From a virus, in the IMG/VR virus record IMGVR_UViG_3300047323_000342, positions 1-28,633 of that record: a stretch of DNA of 28,633 nucleotides, one strand, 5' to 3'. Positions 28,460 through 28,633 of this stretch are shown here, piece after piece. Within the stretch, counting starts at the first letter, position 1, and every line of letters begins with the position of its first letter. The position numbers were made by a program, and so were the translations under genes. The notes beneath the pieces were generated by a model, which was given only the letters and a program-made list of their open reading frames with translations, had not been told where the DNA came from and did not search any database.

Positions 28460-28633
28460 TCGGGAATACCTCGCTGAAAACGGCCTCACACTCGGCGAGC
28501 GCCTTTTTATCGAGCGGCTTCTGTTCGACGATGGCCTCGCCGTCATCGGCCCACGTCTTATAGGCGTTGCGCGTCGCCATGACCGAGCCGAGCAATTCGA
28601 AATGATGGAACTCGGCAACCTTTTTGTAGAACG
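28452..28633 (-). CDS. Probable ParA-type ATPase, C-terminal end only
   Basis: Leftward frame entering from the right edge; 59 residues are visible, stop TGA 28454-28452. It reads FYKKVAEFHHFELLGSVMAT, then WADDGEAIVEQKPLDKKALA and ends ECEAVFSEVFPNV. The run VMATRNAYKTWADDG followed by EAIVE and KKALAECEAVF-EVF fits the end of plasmid ParA proteins, but no Walker motif is in view. It overlaps the start of the RHH gene by 8 bases, as parA-parB pairs often do. Confidence 0.5.
   Translation of the reverse strand, partial: FYKKVAEFHHFELLGSVMATRNAYKTWADDGEAIVEQKPLDKKALAECEAVFSEVFPNV

Overview
The window is GC-rich (my impression is low-to-mid 60s percent) and densely coding. It reads as one segment of a contractile-tailed temperate phage that is maintained as a plasmid (a phage-plasmid). 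The likely host is a member of the Burkholderiales or a close betaproteobacterium. That host call is an inference from base composition, the H-NS style, the two GH19 muralytic domains and the iteron/Rep type; no host gene is present to prove it. No integrase, tRNA, rRNA, insertion sequence or CRISPR array was seen. The terminase and most tail-fibre genes must lie outside the window.

Layout. (1) 1-2500: the tail end of an unknown gene, a small unknown gene with a strong terminator, then a leftward operon hicA, hicB, a small protein ending in a BrnA-antitoxin-like segment, a 73-residue protein and a minimal ATP-dependent DNA ligase. (2) 2500-5700: a rightward run of about ten small proteins of unknown function. 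Several are separated by near-identical spacers made of a short GC hairpin without a U-tract, then a purine-rich ribosome site. (3) 5700-20900: virion morphogenesis. It holds the portal, a tube-like protein, a long tape-measure-like protein with an internal GH19 lysozyme domain, a secreted moron-like protein with its own terminator, the tail tube, hub and spike, the major capsid protein, the tail sheath, an EF-hand protein and further tail proteins. (4) 20900-24200: lysis and accessory genes: a membrane protein, holin, GH19 endolysin, HNH-like protein, lipoprotein and DUF1353 protein. (5) 24200-25320: a separately driven beta-helix protein, probably a spike or fibre, with a strong terminator. 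(6) 25320-28633: the plasmid module, leftward: a Rep_3 initiator, an iteron origin, an H-NS-like silencer, two related ribbon-helix-helix-like proteins and the end of what is probably a ParA ATPase.

The most notable unexplained signal is a recurring element, TAGGAAAACG. It occurs upstream of the portal, moron, tail tube, pre-capsid gene, major capsid and beta-helix genes, and once beside hicA. In three copies (tail tube, capsid, beta-helix) it is followed at fixed spacing by a second conserved block, giving an ungapped element of about 53 bp ahead of a structured leader. It looks like a dedicated late promoter and leader family for this phage group. Other points of interest are compensatory base changes in the intergenic hairpins, a terminator between hicA and hicB, a perfect EF-hand loop in a virion-region protein, a possible frameshifted extension after 20886, and a 17-bp hairpin abutting the portal start.
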